From Datisca glomerata (lineage: Eukaryota; Streptophyta; Magnoliopsida; Cucurbitales; Datiscaceae), in contig QANY01006259.1 in assembly GCA_003255025.1 (NCBI GenBank), positions 1,605,664 through 1,669,663 on the forward strand: a DNA stretch of 64,000 bases. Reading direction: 5' to 3'. Positions 21,230 to 32,599 of this stretch are shown one piece after another. Under the pieces are notes generated by a model. The model was not told the DNA's origin. It saw nothing but the letters and a program-made list of their open reading frames with translations, and made no database searches. How positions within the stretch are numbered: position 1 is the first letter of the stretch; the number at the start of each line of letters is the position of its first letter. A program made the translations under genes and the position numbers.

Positions 21230-22875
21230 TAGGTTTAAGATTATGCATATAGATGATTTAAATGAACATATCATGAATTTATGAATATTGGCATATGTTT
21301 GTATAGTAGATTCAAAATTATTTCGAATATGTTTTGTGATTGGATCTCGAACTATTGGCTCTAGGCATTTTTTTATTTAGAATTGATATATGCCGAATTT
21401 AAAGCATAGGAATTTGTATAATTAAATTATTGTAATTGTTGTTACTTTTAAATTCATTGTCGCCTGGAAATCGTCACTGGAAATCGCTCGAAACCGCCGC
21501 CGAGAAGTCGTCGGACGGCCACCAAGAAGACGTCGGGAAATGTTACTGTTCATGCTAGTACTATTCCCCAGTAGTACTGTTCATGGGTAGTACTGTTCGC
21601 CACTGGCCGCCACATGCCGCTGCTGCCATGTGTTGTCCCTTGCACGGTAGAGTCCTAATCGGATTAAGAAACCTACAAATTTTGAAAACCTATGGTTGTA
21701 GGAAACCTAGGGTTTTTGAAATTCAAATGTTGAAATATGATTTCAAAATCAATTTTAGTCCCTTATTTAATTTTAATTTAATTTGGTCAATTTTTCAACA
21801 CTTGTATAATTGTAATTTTTTTAAAATTGTTTTAAAAATAAATCAAAGTAAAAATATGTTGGAAAATTAAATATTTAAATAGAAAATTATTTTAAAAATG
21901 GGACAAATATTTTGTAAAGTGTTACAAAATGGTGGGACATCATGAAGACGAAGGAGCAAATTGCAGACGCCATGGAGATTAGTTCATAAACTAATTTGTA
22001 ATTTATTTATTATTGTTTTATGGGTTGTAATTAGAAATGAGCCAATAGGGAGGATAAATTTAAATGTATGATTTAATTTTAATCACGCATCATCGTATAA
22101 CATGCCATATAGATTAATGATATGTCAATATCAATTTGCCATGTAGCATGTACATGTATCATTGTAGATTAATTAATAATGGTTATTATTTAATTATAAT
22201 GCAAAATTTATAATTGTTATGACTTTAAATTGGGATTTATAAATTTCATCACATTTTTCAAATTAATAAAAGTTATGTTTTATGAAAAATAACCAAAAAT
22301 CTATTTTTTTTTCAAAAACTAAGTGGGAGGGTCATTTACGTTGAAACGTTCCCAAGGTCTCCAATGCAAACTTGATCGTGCCACGAGGAAGGGTTAGAAC
22401 CTCCCATAGTGGTCCTAACTTGAATATGAAGAACTTTGAAATCGTGTTGTTTTGAGTCATCGAGTTGCTTAAGAAGCTAAAACTTCTAAAAGGAGTGGTG
22501 GGGCAGGGCCGTCCCATAGAAGGACTGTTAGTCCATTACAACCTTTAAGAGTCAATACGTTGGTTAAACACTTAGACTGAAGTATATTGGAATCCTCCTA
22601 TAGGGGCTAGTCAATGCGGCCAAGGTGACCAAAACCATTGGTGATTGGTGAAACTAGATGTGGAGACATTTGAGTGTTAGCCAAATGAGAGGAGTCTCGA
22701 TGCGATAGAAGATAGTTTGGACTTCATCCCTTGATGAGACAAGCTATCATTTTTTATCGTAACATTATGGAAGAAATAAATTTTTAATGGATTTTAAAAT
22801 ATTTAGTAGTTGCATTATACATCCTAAACAATTGAGCATTTATTTATACCGCTTTATTTATTCTTTTCAGTAATC

Positions 22876-23755
22876 ATGTCGCTATCCATTCTCTAAACTA
22901 TTCTTAACGCGAAAAAATTCAACAGTGAAAAATATGTGGATTGGAAATGAAATCTTGATATCGTACTGACGGTAGAAAAGCACAAGTTCGTGCTCACTAC
23001 CTCTTGTCCTCTTGAGCCTATTGCTGGACTGACTCAAGAGGAAAATGATGCTTATACTTCCTGGTCATATCTGATGAGATCGCCAGATGTCGCATCTTGA
23101 CATATATGAGCAATGTGTTCAAACAATTGCATTAGAACTTTAAGCTGCCACTGATATGATGTTAAACATCACCGAAATATTCGGGGATCATGGTCGTCAA
23201 GCCAGACAGACAGCTGTGGTTAACTTCATGAGCTGTAGGATGAGACCTGAAACTCTTGTCAGAGAATATATGATGTTGATTATAAGTTATCAGAATGAGA
23301 TGGAGATCATGAGTGCTCATGTCGATGGCGAGACTCAAGTGGATATGATCCTAGAGATTTTGCCTAGTACCTTTGAGAGCTTCAAGCTTAATAATTCGAT
23401 GAATAAGCTGAACTACTCATTTCATGAGCTCATGAAGGAGCTGCAAGCTGCTGAGACCCTGTTTCTGAAGGTCAAGAGGAAATCTGGAGAGGATAACTTT
23501 ACTGAAAGTAGGCCTTCCACCTCTAGCTCTAAGAATAAACAAAGAAGGGGTCCAAGGAAAATGAAGAAGCAGAAGCAGAGAGCTGCCAAAGATAAGAGCA
23601 CCGCGAGAGTAGACAAGTCGAAAGACAAGTGCCATCACTGTATTACTGCTAGTCATTGGAAACGCAACTGCCTAGAGTATCTCAAACGGTTGAGATCTAA
23701 AGGTATATTAATGGTTACTGAGGCCTGTTATATAACTGACTCTACTTTTTCTTAG
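22876..23755 (+). pseudogene. Copia 2 gag with CCHC zinc knuckle, broken
   Basis: Gag forms the particle that packages the retrotransposon RNA. The start (22876) gives MSLSIL then KKFNSEKYVDWK with stops. From 23156 an open frame of 199 codons carries the conserved MLNITEIFGDHGRQARQ and MMLIISYQNEMEIMS blocks, MNKLNYSFHELMKELQ, a Lys-rich tail and the zinc knuckle CHHCITASHWKRNC (CX2CX4HX4C intact). Equivalent to 55080-55835 on - in copia 3. Confidence 0.85.
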
Positions 23756-23756
23756 A

Positions 23757-24790
23757 TTGTAGACTTTGCATCTACTAATCACATATGTTGCTCCCTATAG
23801 GGGTTAAGGAAAATCAGAAGGCTTGATGATGGTGAGTTCAGCTTCTAGAGGGGGGATGAAGCACTAGTATCAACTACATCAGTGTGAACTTTTAAATTAT
23901 GCTTTGAAAAATATTTTATTATTTTGCGTGATGTTTATTATGTCCCAAGTTTTGGGAAGGATTTGATTTCTATTGGTGCATTAATTGAGTGAGGATTTGA
24001 TATAAAATTCATTGATAAAGATATTGGTATTTTTAGAAATGAATGCTTAATTACTATTGAATGAATGATTAATAAATTGTATCACGTAAAACCTGTAGTA
24101 CCCATGATTTGATATACTGAAGTGAATATCGATTCATATAGGGATAGTAAAAGGTTAAACTATGACTCAACTGATCTAACTTATCTGTGGCACTTACGTC
24201 TTGGACATATTAGCCTAGACATGATTAAAAGACTTGTGAAGAATGGTCCGTTGCAATCTTTAAGTGTGGGTTCACTACCCACATGTGAATCCTATATAGA
24301 AGGCAAAATGACCAAGAGACATTTTTCATCAAAATGTGAAAAAGCCACTCAATGCCTTGAACTCATACATAGTGATGTATGTGTGCCATTGAATATTCAA
24401 GCAAGAGGAGGTTATGAATACTTCATAACCTTCACTGATGGCTACTCACATATTGGTCATGTTTATCTAATGCATCAAAAGTCTGAAACCTTTGAAATGT
24501 TTAAAGAATATAAGGCCTTGGTTGAAAAGCAATTAGAAAAATAAATCAAAACACTACGATCTGATTGTGGTGGAGAGTACTTGAAAGGAGAGTTGAAAGT
24601 TTTTTTTTAAGGAATAAGGTATTATTTCTCAGCTAACAGCACCTGGTACATCACAACAAAATGGTGTGTCAGAGAGAAGGAATCGAACTCTGATGGATAT
24701 GGTTAGATCCATGATGAGATACTCATTCTTCCTAGATTCGTTCTGGGAATATGCCTTACTAACAACAACATATATTTTGAACCAAGTTCT
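23757..24790 (+). pseudogene. Copia 2 protease and integrase, broken and truncated
   Basis: The protease active-site region reads VDFASTNHIC where D-S-G is expected, so it is damaged. The zinc-binding pre-integrase part is at about 24180 (HLRLGHISLDMIKRL). The integrase core follows: HSDVCVPLN with FTDGYS, then TLRSDCGGEYLKGE after a stop, then the Glu part QQNGVSERRNRTLMDM at about 24660. Coding stops abruptly after YILNQV near 24790, where LTR sequence begins. Reverse transcriptase and RNase H are absent. Confidence 0.85.
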
Positions 24791-25471
24791 GAATTACTTA
24801 ATTTATTATTTTATAATTATTAGATAATTAGTAAATAAAAGATATTAATTAATTAATTGATGAAGATCAATTTAATTTATCAATTAGGATTGATAAATTT
24901 GGACACAATATTGGCTTTAAGGGGAAATGGCAATTACATAAGTATTGGGGTTGAATTTTTAGAAATTTGGCATATAGGGGTATATGTGAAAATTCTAAAA
25001 TTATTATATAAGAAAGATGTGTGTTGACACAACCATAAGGATACAGAGTAAAATTTGCCTATCCCCTCCCTACTGTGTTGCCGCCGAAACCTATAGAGGA
25101 AGAAAATATTTTTCTTCCTCTATTGTTTTGAGAGCCCACTCTCAGTTCCTGATCGATATTATCTAAAGATATATTTCTGAAATCCACGAATGGTTGTTGG
25201 TGCGAAAACAATTTGAAGTTCTTGATTCTTGAAGATTGAAGAACACGAAGCTTAAATTGGGATTCTACCAATTCAGAAAGTCTCCGATACAAAAAAGGTA
25301 TAAAATTATTTCTACCTCTTTTGAATACGTTTAACTTAATATGCATAATTGTTTGTGTGATTTAATATTTAATATGATTAAATTTGTTGATGTGAAATTT
25401 TTTTGATTTTCCGCCCATGAACCGTTCGCGGTTCATTGAGTTTTCTTTAAATTTTAAAACCCGGTCCAACA
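24790..25471 (+). repeat. Truncated 3' LTR of copia 2
   Basis: It aligns with the 5' LTR only from about 20440 onward (AATTATTAGATAATTAGT at the start, CCGCCGAAA in the middle, GTTCATTG / GGTCCAACA at the end). It looks clearly more diverged from the 5' LTR than expected of a pair, so it may come from another copy by recombination. Confidence 0.75.
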
Positions 25472-25640
25472 GGCTTATCACTTTGTATCTGAGTGTGCTA
25501 GATGCTTTTTGAATAATTTCTGATTGATGCTTATTGTCTAAAGTTAATAGTGTTAGTTTCAATGTGTAAAAGCAAGATTAGGAGGTTATCACTTTGAATC
25601 AGATTCTACTGGATGTTTTTTAATACTTTCTAATTGATGA
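25472..25640 (+). repeat. Continuation of the CACTA tandem array beyond copia 2
   Basis: GGCTTATCACTTTGTATCTGAG, GTGCTAGATGCTTTTTGAAT and the GATTGATGCTTATTGTCTAA block resume here, one to two units of the array interrupted at 19270. Confidence 0.85.
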
Positions 25641-25700
25641 ATATATTTATCTTGAATTTGACTCGTTAGGATATTATAGGAACGCATGTGTATTTTATGA

Positions 25701-25931
25701 GATGAGTCTATCACTAAGAATGCCACACCTCACACCGAAGAAGAGATAGTTAAAGAAGTCCTCGGGCGAACTAAAGGTCTTGGACGTGGAGCCCAACCCA
25801 CATCTTTCAAAAAAAAGAGTCGAGTTGAAAATGTAGTTTTACAAAAACAAGTGAAGTCGTTGGAGAGCCAACTACAAAGCTTACTCGCTTGGGCTCATCA
25901 AAATGATTTTCCACCTTCTGGCGATGACTAA
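25701..25931 (+). pseudogene. C-terminal tail of a second CACTA protein
   Basis: An uninterrupted 76-codon stretch to the stop at 25929-25931 includes EEEIVKEVLGRTKGLGRG, AQPTSFKKKSRVENVVLQ and KQVKSLESQLQSLLAWA, a short coiled coil. The LGR-KGLGRG motif is like the end of plant En/Spm-type ORFs (Transposase_24 family); I assign it there with moderate confidence. The upstream part is not recognisable because the tandem array and copia 2 precede it. Confidence 0.55.
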
Positions 25932-26214
25932 ACAACAAAAACGTGAGGTTCATAATATTTGTTAAGCTTTGTAGTTGTAACAATCAAGCGTTATATACTA
26001 TCTTTCGAATTATCCTTTTTAGATACATTTGTGAACCATATTTTGTATTGTATTATGTTTCGAGGATATTGCAATGAACTACTTTATTGCATTACATATT
26101 TTAATTATCAATGTATGTATTTCTTAGAAAAATATTATGTTTGATAAATATTCTGATGATAATATTACTATCACATGTGTATATGAAAACTAAAAATCAG
26201 TATTTTTTATTAAT

Positions 26215-26600
26215 ATTCTGGAAAATATGTTTTCTTACGACCAAATAAAATTGGTCACAAAAATATTTTGCGACTAAACAAATTTCATTGCAAAAGACCT
26301 TAGGGGATGAAGAAAAAGTTTAGTCGCAAAAATCTTTTGTGATGAAAAAATTGTTTCTCGTAAAAGCTTTTAGTAACCAACTTCCTTTTTTTGTCGCAAA
26401 AACCTGTTGTGACGAAAAAGACTTCGTTGCAAAGGGCTAATGCGATGAATTTTTTTTCATCTCGAACGAATTTTGCTGACGAAGTGAAAATGATGATGTT
26501 CACGATGAATGTTTTTGCGTCATCAAAACCTTTTACTGACGAAGTTTAGGGGGTTTAACGACCAATATTTTGGTCACTAGAGCACCTATTTCTTGCAGTG
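26215..26600. repeat. CACTA right terminus with subterminal repeats
   Basis: Repeats such as GGTCACAAAAATATTTTGCG, TTAGTCGCAAAAATC and GTGACGAAAAAGAC in both orientations lead to the terminal repeat ending TTGCAGTG at 26600. Confidence 0.85.
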
Positions 26601-29600
26601 CATTTTGTCTATATTTATCGACACTTTTTTATCTTTCTCGCTATTTCTTAGACCATCAACCATATACGAGTGTGTGCAGTCAAGATAAAGTTCTCTTTTT
26701 TCCTTTATCAAATTTTTAGCTAGAGAGAATATCTCTTATGGGCTTGCCTCTTCTCTTAACAAATGGTGTCAAAAGACTTACAGCTAATATGAGAGAAGGA
26801 TCCCATTTAGAGTAATATTTAATGGCTAGGATTGAGAGATTAATCCTAACGGAAAAATATATATTTAAATCAAGTTAACTATTGGCTAGTAATAATTTTC
26901 ATTACTTAATATAGGACCGAGCGGGTGACTGCTAGGTATCCATATAGTGCTTATTGATTATCCATATCGCACATTTTATATTACTCGATGTAATTATCCT
27001 CGACCTATCACTCATTATATGTTTCCCATCCATAATATAATATCGTGTATAATTAGATGAGTTCTATCAACCTAATGTATACACTTCTTGTTTTTTTTTT
27101 TGTTTCATATATCATTCTACATGATAACTTTCATACTTGATGTCTCAAGTAAAATGATCAAATTTCTAATAAACCATTGGAGATACTTAGTACTTAGATT
27201 GCCGATGATCACATGAAAATATTTTTTAAGGGGTACTATGTCACTTAGTTAATAGTGAAATTATTATTGTGAATATATGCATTCTTACTATCTAACAACT
27301 CATTCATCTAAACTATAGACATATTGACTCATTTAATCTCTTCTTAGATCAAAACAACTAAGTCATTAAATATGTATTCATAACTCTCTCAGGATTAAGA
27401 GCATTGATAATATAATAATAATGAGTTGTGATTTTCTTAAGATAGCACTTTATCGAAGATCAAACCCATTTGTCCTTTCAATGCTTTTCAAATGCACTAA
27501 TATATAAACTGGGTACTCCACCTAATGACTAAGGTAAGTAACCCTCAAAGATAGATTTGATGTATTATAGTCTTTTCTTTGTAAAGCGTCAGCTTCACAA
27601 AATTGTGAAAATAAATATTTACAAGTCATAGAAAACTATTGGTCAAATACATTATCCTATGAGCTAGAGTTTATAGTATTGGGGGTTATGCCCTCAAATC
27701 ATGTGTATTGACATTTTGATATAAAATTTAAAGAGGATTACATTTTTCTTATAAGTATTTTTTTAAATTATTGTTGAATAATTTATATAAATATCTGAAA
27801 ATTTCATATTCATTAATGTGACTAGGATCTTGTCTTAGTACGAGAGGATTAAGATCATAGATAATGAATAAAATTGTTAGCAACATATTAAAGTATGAAA
27901 TCTTTAATGCATGGTTGCTAGTACGATTCACTAAGCATTATGAATGCGTGTGATGTAGATCCGGATCATTGATGTGGATAGACATCTTAGATAAGGTACT
28001 TTATATAATAAGATTATATATGACAATACCGATGTGAATTAATATCTTCATTAATGTGTCGTTTATCATAAATATTTAATACACATAAATTCGATGATCA
28101 TATACAGATCAGTTTGAATCCTGAGTAGTTATGCACTCTTATGCATGTCTACTGGATCTTTTGATTCACTCGTTAATGTCTATTTGTTAATTAGACTAGT
28201 GACTTTTGTTTTGGAGATTCAGTGTTGTAGATGACTAAGGACATGATCTTACAATATTTAGAATTTAAGCTTTCCTAACAGATCGTATATTGGTTCCCTT
28301 AAGTGTTAATTCTGGAACTGAATGATTATTGAGCTCAAATTTATAATAAGATGATAAATTAGACATTGACTAGTGGATTAATGGTACTTAAGGATTAAGA
28401 GGCAATTAGAAGGGTAAAATGCTAATTTTGACCAGTTCTAATTTATGAACAGATAATTGGAGGATGAAACTACATTGAAATGATTATGTCAGGGGACTAC
28501 ATGAAAACACTCTCTAAATACATTCTATAATCTCTAAGAGTGCAATTCCATATTTATAGTGGAGTAATAATAGAATTAATAAATAAGATTATTTCATTAA
28601 TAATCTTATTTATTGGAGCTTAGGATTATAGGTCCATGGTTCATAAATGACTTCTATACTACGCTGTCTAAGGTGTGAATATTTCAGGATATGAAAAAAG
28701 GATTGACTTGTAAAAGAAATTTTTATTCTAGGGCAAGACATAATTATGAGATAATTATGTGTGATGAATTAATTTACAATGAATTAATTGAATTATTTAT
28801 ATATTTAAATATAATTTTTGGAAATTATATATATATATATAAATAATTATTGATTTTTTTAATTATTGATAAGTGAGACAAAATATCTAATTTGTGAAAT
28901 TATATAATTAAATTATTATTAGATAATAATTTAAATCATCTAAATCTATTATTTGTGAAACAACAGATAAATTAGTTGATAAAGATAATTAGTTATGTTA
29001 ATTTTGAATTAACTAATATTTAGATAATTATCTGATTAAAATAAATATTTAATTCACAGTAATTGTCGTGTGTCAATCACTGATAAGGTATCAGGATTTG
29101 ACATGGACTACTATGGTGTCACATGGCACCACAGTAGTGAGCATGCAACATTGTAGTGCCATGTGACACTGCAGTTGTGCACAATTGTAGTGGGTTCCAC
29201 TATAATTGATAATTTTATAATTAAATATTATTTCAGTTTATCCCTAAAAATCTGATGCGCTATTATCTAGAATATGTACAGATATTATTCTAATGACATT
29301 GGTTGTTAAAAAAGAAGAGGAGAGAATCAGTTGATGAGATCATCAGTTCGTCAATCAAGAGTTGAATTGAGGACACAATTGGTGTCAGAGAGATTTTCTT
29401 ATGTGATTGAATGTTAATCAAATTTTTAAAAGAATAATCATCACGTTCTTTTAGAGAATTGTCTCGCTAAAGTCATTCTCAGTAAATCTCTAGATCTCAT
29501 GTGTTGAGAATATCTAGAGACAAAAAAAGTGTCTTGTAATATTCTACGTGCCCACACACGTCCTAGTGCATTGAGGATTGACTTGGAAGATCTTGGTCTG

Positions 29601-29968
29601 GATCTTAGAGTATACTGATTGTTGGAACAGATGATTGATCGGTGTTTGTAAGGAAACTTGATATAGATTACAAGAAGTATATGTTTCCTAACCTTGTATG
29701 TAATAGATTTAACTTATAAATATATAATGGATTTTGACTGATTGAAAAATAGTTTTCAATAAAAAATTTTCCAAAAGCCATGCGCCTTCATGCTACGCCG
29801 CGACGACCAACACATAGGACCCATAAACACATACCATATGCTTGTGGATTTTTTACAAGAACGTGTTGCATGTAGTATCAGAATTAACCTCTTGTTATTA
29901 TTATTCAAATAAATATCTCGATAAAATAAATAAATTTTACATTTTTTAAGGGTGTAACCTAACAATCA
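26601..29968 (-). mobile_element. Ty1-copia LTR on -, split by a solo LTR
   Basis: On - the sequence starts TGTTAGGTTACACCC at 29968, directly behind a typical copia polypurine tract (AAGTGGGTGAT at about 29969-29979), and continues through 29813. It then resumes at 27676 and runs to about 26601. Without the insertion at 27677-29812 it is about 1.2 kb. Its inner element body is lost: only about 20 bp of internal sequence remain on the right. Its far edge near 26601 meets the CACTA end. Confidence 0.6.
27677..29812 (+). mobile_element. Solo Ty1-copia LTR (2.1 kb)
   Basis: Starts TATTGGGGGTTATGCCC (expected TGTTGGGGG) and ends GACCAACA. The flanks TATAG (27672-27676) and CATAG (29813-29817) agree at four of five bases, consistent with a target duplication. 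There is no internal coding sequence, so it is most likely a solo LTR left by recombination. Its last 660 bp match the LTR piece at 1-665. Confidence 0.7.
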
Positions 29969-29989
29969 CCCACTTGCATGGTCTAGCTA

Positions 29990-30360
29990 CGATTTATTTT
30001 ATTTTTAGTTTTTCATTAAGTTTTACTCGAGGAGTAGCAAAATTTAAGTTTGGGGTATTTGATGAACATTTTTTTTTTATATTTTTGGTTTATTTATTTA
30101 CTTTTTTTTTATTTTATAATATATCAAAAGAAAGAGAAGTCCGAAGCAAAGAGGGCAGAAATGTAATAAAAGAAAGCTGGAAAAAAGGAGAGGAGAAGTC
30201 TCAGTACTTATCCTATCTGGTGCGCGCCACACATAAGTGAAATCTGAGACCGTTGGATCTTCATCGCACGATTTCAAGAGCGGACGTGTTCTCACTCGCG
30301 CCACAGTTGCGTGAACAAGCAATGATGATGTGGAAAAGTTGTCCCCTTAGTTTTTGCTTA
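29990..30360 (+). mobile_element. Fragment of a Ty3-gypsy 3' end and LTR start
   Basis: The stretch ACTCGAGGAGTAGC-AAATTTAAGTTTGGGGT at about 30025-30060 is the polypurine/3' end signature common to plant gypsy elements of the Tat/Athila side; an LTR would then begin near TGATGAACA. No coding remains. Assigned from this signature only. Confidence 0.35.
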
Positions 30361-31944
30361 ACTACTTCGCTTCTATCCAACACTTTGCCCCTTGTCACCA
30401 CCACCTAATTCACTTGCGCCATGTGTGTTATCAGTTCTGATATTCAAGCCGCCACCTGTCCACTATTAATTTTAAAGAAATTACAATGAATAGACAAATT
30501 TAGAAGTATGAAATAGCCCATTTTTTATTAGGTAAATGGCATTTTTCAGTGTGTCACATGACCGATTTATTTATCCTAATTTCATGTTGACAGATTTGCC
30601 CTCAATAAGTTGTTATGCATAGTTGATTGTGTGAGTCCACTATAATTAATTAGTAAAATAAAGAAAAATTAGTTTTACATATTTACTGGTAAATTAAATA
30701 CAAAATTAATATTTATATTTACCCTATTATATTCAAGAACTAATTATGGATTTTCGGTTATGGAAAATTGATAATATTTAGGATAAAGACGATTTTCTAT
30801 AATTTAGCTAATTCAGTTTAATTGATTATCTTACATTGTTATGAAAAAAAATCATAATTCAAAAATATAACATTGATTAATTTCCTAGCTAATAACAAGT
30901 AAGTTAATATTAAACCAATTATTGACTCTTACCGACCTTAGTTTATTCATCTTCGTTGAAACATAACCGTCATTTACCATAGATTGTCCTCTAGTACTTT
31001 TCTTGGTTGACTTTGATGTTTCCCCCTTTTATGAAGAATTCTTATATGTCATCGTTAATGCTGCCATAATCGAACAAAATAATTTAGGATATACATAGTC
31101 AATATCTCTTTGACTCATAAAAGTTTCAGTACATTATTGACTCTCAGTTATATAATGCAACAAAATCTCTATATATACATAATAGCCAATCAATAAAACA
31201 TAAAATAGAATATCGAACAACGATTATAAACATACGAAACAGAATATCGAAGATGACTGTTCCGCATCGACACACACATGCATGTTCGAAAACTGGGTTT
31301 TTTCAAAAAATTTATCAAAGATAACACATTCTTCAATCTTTTATATACCATCTGTGTTTAGAAAATTTATCAAAGAAAATATTTATGCACATGCATGTTC
31401 GAAAAATGATGTTCTTCTGAACATTGATATAGTATTGATTATTAACATTGAAATAGTTTATCGATTCAATGTTAATATTTTTGTTTGATAAATTTTTGTT
31501 TAGATGTCAGAATTATTCGGTTTAAAATAGTCAATAAAAAGGAAAAAAAGTACATACCTCTTCTTTCTTTAGCAAATCATTCAATGATCTTTAGTTGCCG
31601 AAAGAAAATCAGGAGCTTGTTCTTCAACGTCAATGGTGTTTAGATGAAGGTCAGGGTTTCAGGAGTTTCTTGAAGATGATTGTTTTGGGTTTTTGGTTTT
31701 GATTTTCATTTTTTATTTTTGATTTCCTCGACTTGATTGATGGGTTTCTACCGTTGTTACCTTAGAATTCTACTGTAGTTAGAAATCTAAGGTAAGTGGT
31801 AGTTTTTTTTTTTTTTATCTTTTTTTTTTCTGAATTGTAATTTCGGTAGGATTTTTTGTTTTTGATGTAATTTTGGAAATCTCATTAATAGGTTGATTGA
31901 TAAATGATTGTTTTGGAGCTGATTTGTAGGGATTTTCCAAATTT
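30361..31944. other. No recognisable gene
   Basis: AT-rich DNA with a poly-T run near 31804-31828. The word ACATGCATGTTCGAAAA occurs twice (about 31275 and 31390). Nothing here supports coding. Confidence 0.5.
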
Positions 31945-32488
31945 TACCATCTGGGGCGTTGTCAATAAAGATACCATCTCAAGTGCCTAGACGATTATTG
32001 CATGCGGGAAACCGTAGAACGCATGAGCAATACTTTCTTAAAATTGGCTTATTTTTTGCATACTTTCTATCGTTACATCGAAAGATAGTTTTCCCCAAGG
32101 ATATAAATCAAACAACTTGTCATTATCAACCAACAGTAAAGGAAAATGGTCAACCAATATATGCTCGTGTTTAGGGATCAACATGTTTTCCAAATAGTAC
32201 AACTTGGCCACCTTCACAATCGTGTCATCCTCATCATTTTGATATTGTCCAAGTATCAAAAGCAGAGTTAAGCATCTTCCCAGACACGATTTTATTATTC
32301 TTGAAGTATTTTTCCTTCAATTTTTTATCCCGTATTTTGGTCCTATCCACGTGTATAGATGTAGTGCATCGTAAACCAGTTATAACCCCAAAATCCTTCA
32401 TGGTAAATCTTGCCACTTTCCCACTATAATTAAAGTACATAGCATATGTCCTATCATGGTGAAATTGTTTCCTAGCTATGTGTAACAA
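31945..32488 (-). pseudogene. DUF1985 domain fragment of a ULP1-type gene
   Basis: Reading on - from 32488: FTMKDFGVITGLRCTTSIHV, then a frame change into AKLYYLENMLIPKHEHILV, LYPWGKLSFDVTIESMQKI, and another change into AFYGFPHAIIV-ALEMVSLL near 31990. This is the order of a DUF1985 domain (GLRC; the YFLE-like part; YPWG; YGFP). It supplies the N-terminal half that is missing from the ULP gene at 674 but is a separate, diverged copy. Protease domain and MULE transposase are absent, so this is a stray MULE piece. Confidence 0.75.
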
Positions 32489-32490
32489 AA

Positions 32491-32583
32491 GTTATGCAGG
32501 ATACTTAACAATTTTCAAGTCAAGAAAGTGTCCAAGAGTTATGCAGGAAACTTACTAATTTTCAAGTCAAGAAAGTGTCTAAA
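32491..32583. repeat. 47-bp direct duplication
   Basis: GTTATGCAGGA-ACTTA followed by ATTTTCAAGTCAAGAAAGTG begins at 32491 and at 32538, with few differences. Confidence 0.85.
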
Positions 32584-32599
32584 ACTTTAGGTCTATGAA

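Larger units (their letters stand above)
19271..25471 (+). mobile_element. Ty1-copia retrotransposon 2 (+ strand) inside the CACTA element
   Basis: A complete 5' LTR (19271-21214, TGTTGG...CTAACA), a primer-binding site, gag and protease-integrase are followed by a truncated 3' LTR ending in CCAACA at 25471. RT, RNase H and the front of the 3' LTR are missing; integrase sequence runs straight into LTR sequence near 24790. The flanks (GATAA on the left, GGCTT on the right) do not match, so a simple insertion with target duplication is not preserved. It belongs to the same family as copia 3 (50258-59291): the LTRs share the CGAACGGTTCATGGGCG-type block, the CCGCCGAAA leader and other stretches. 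LTR length of about 1.9 kb suggests an Angela-type lineage (inference). Confidence 0.85.
16225..26600 (+). mobile_element. CACTA (En/Spm) DNA transposon, interrupted by copia 2
   Basis: The left end starts CACTGCAATAAATAGG at 16225 and the right end is CCTATTTCTTGCAGTG, ending at 26600; they are inverted copies with one mismatch in 16. Both ends carry subterminal GTCGCTAAAG / TCGCAAAAA-type repeats in both orientations (16240-16590 and 26220-26590), as in CACTA elements. Inside are a TNP2 transposase fragment (17410-18520) and a second coding tail (25701-25931). The 3-bp flanks CGT and CAT agree at two of three positions. Without the inserted copia (19271-25471) the element is about 4.2 kb, too short for an intact autonomous copy. 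Confidence 0.85.

Noticed and set aside
16225..26600. Perfect 3-bp target duplication for the CACTA element
   Set aside because: The flanks are CGT and CAT; two of three bases agree, which is not enough to call.
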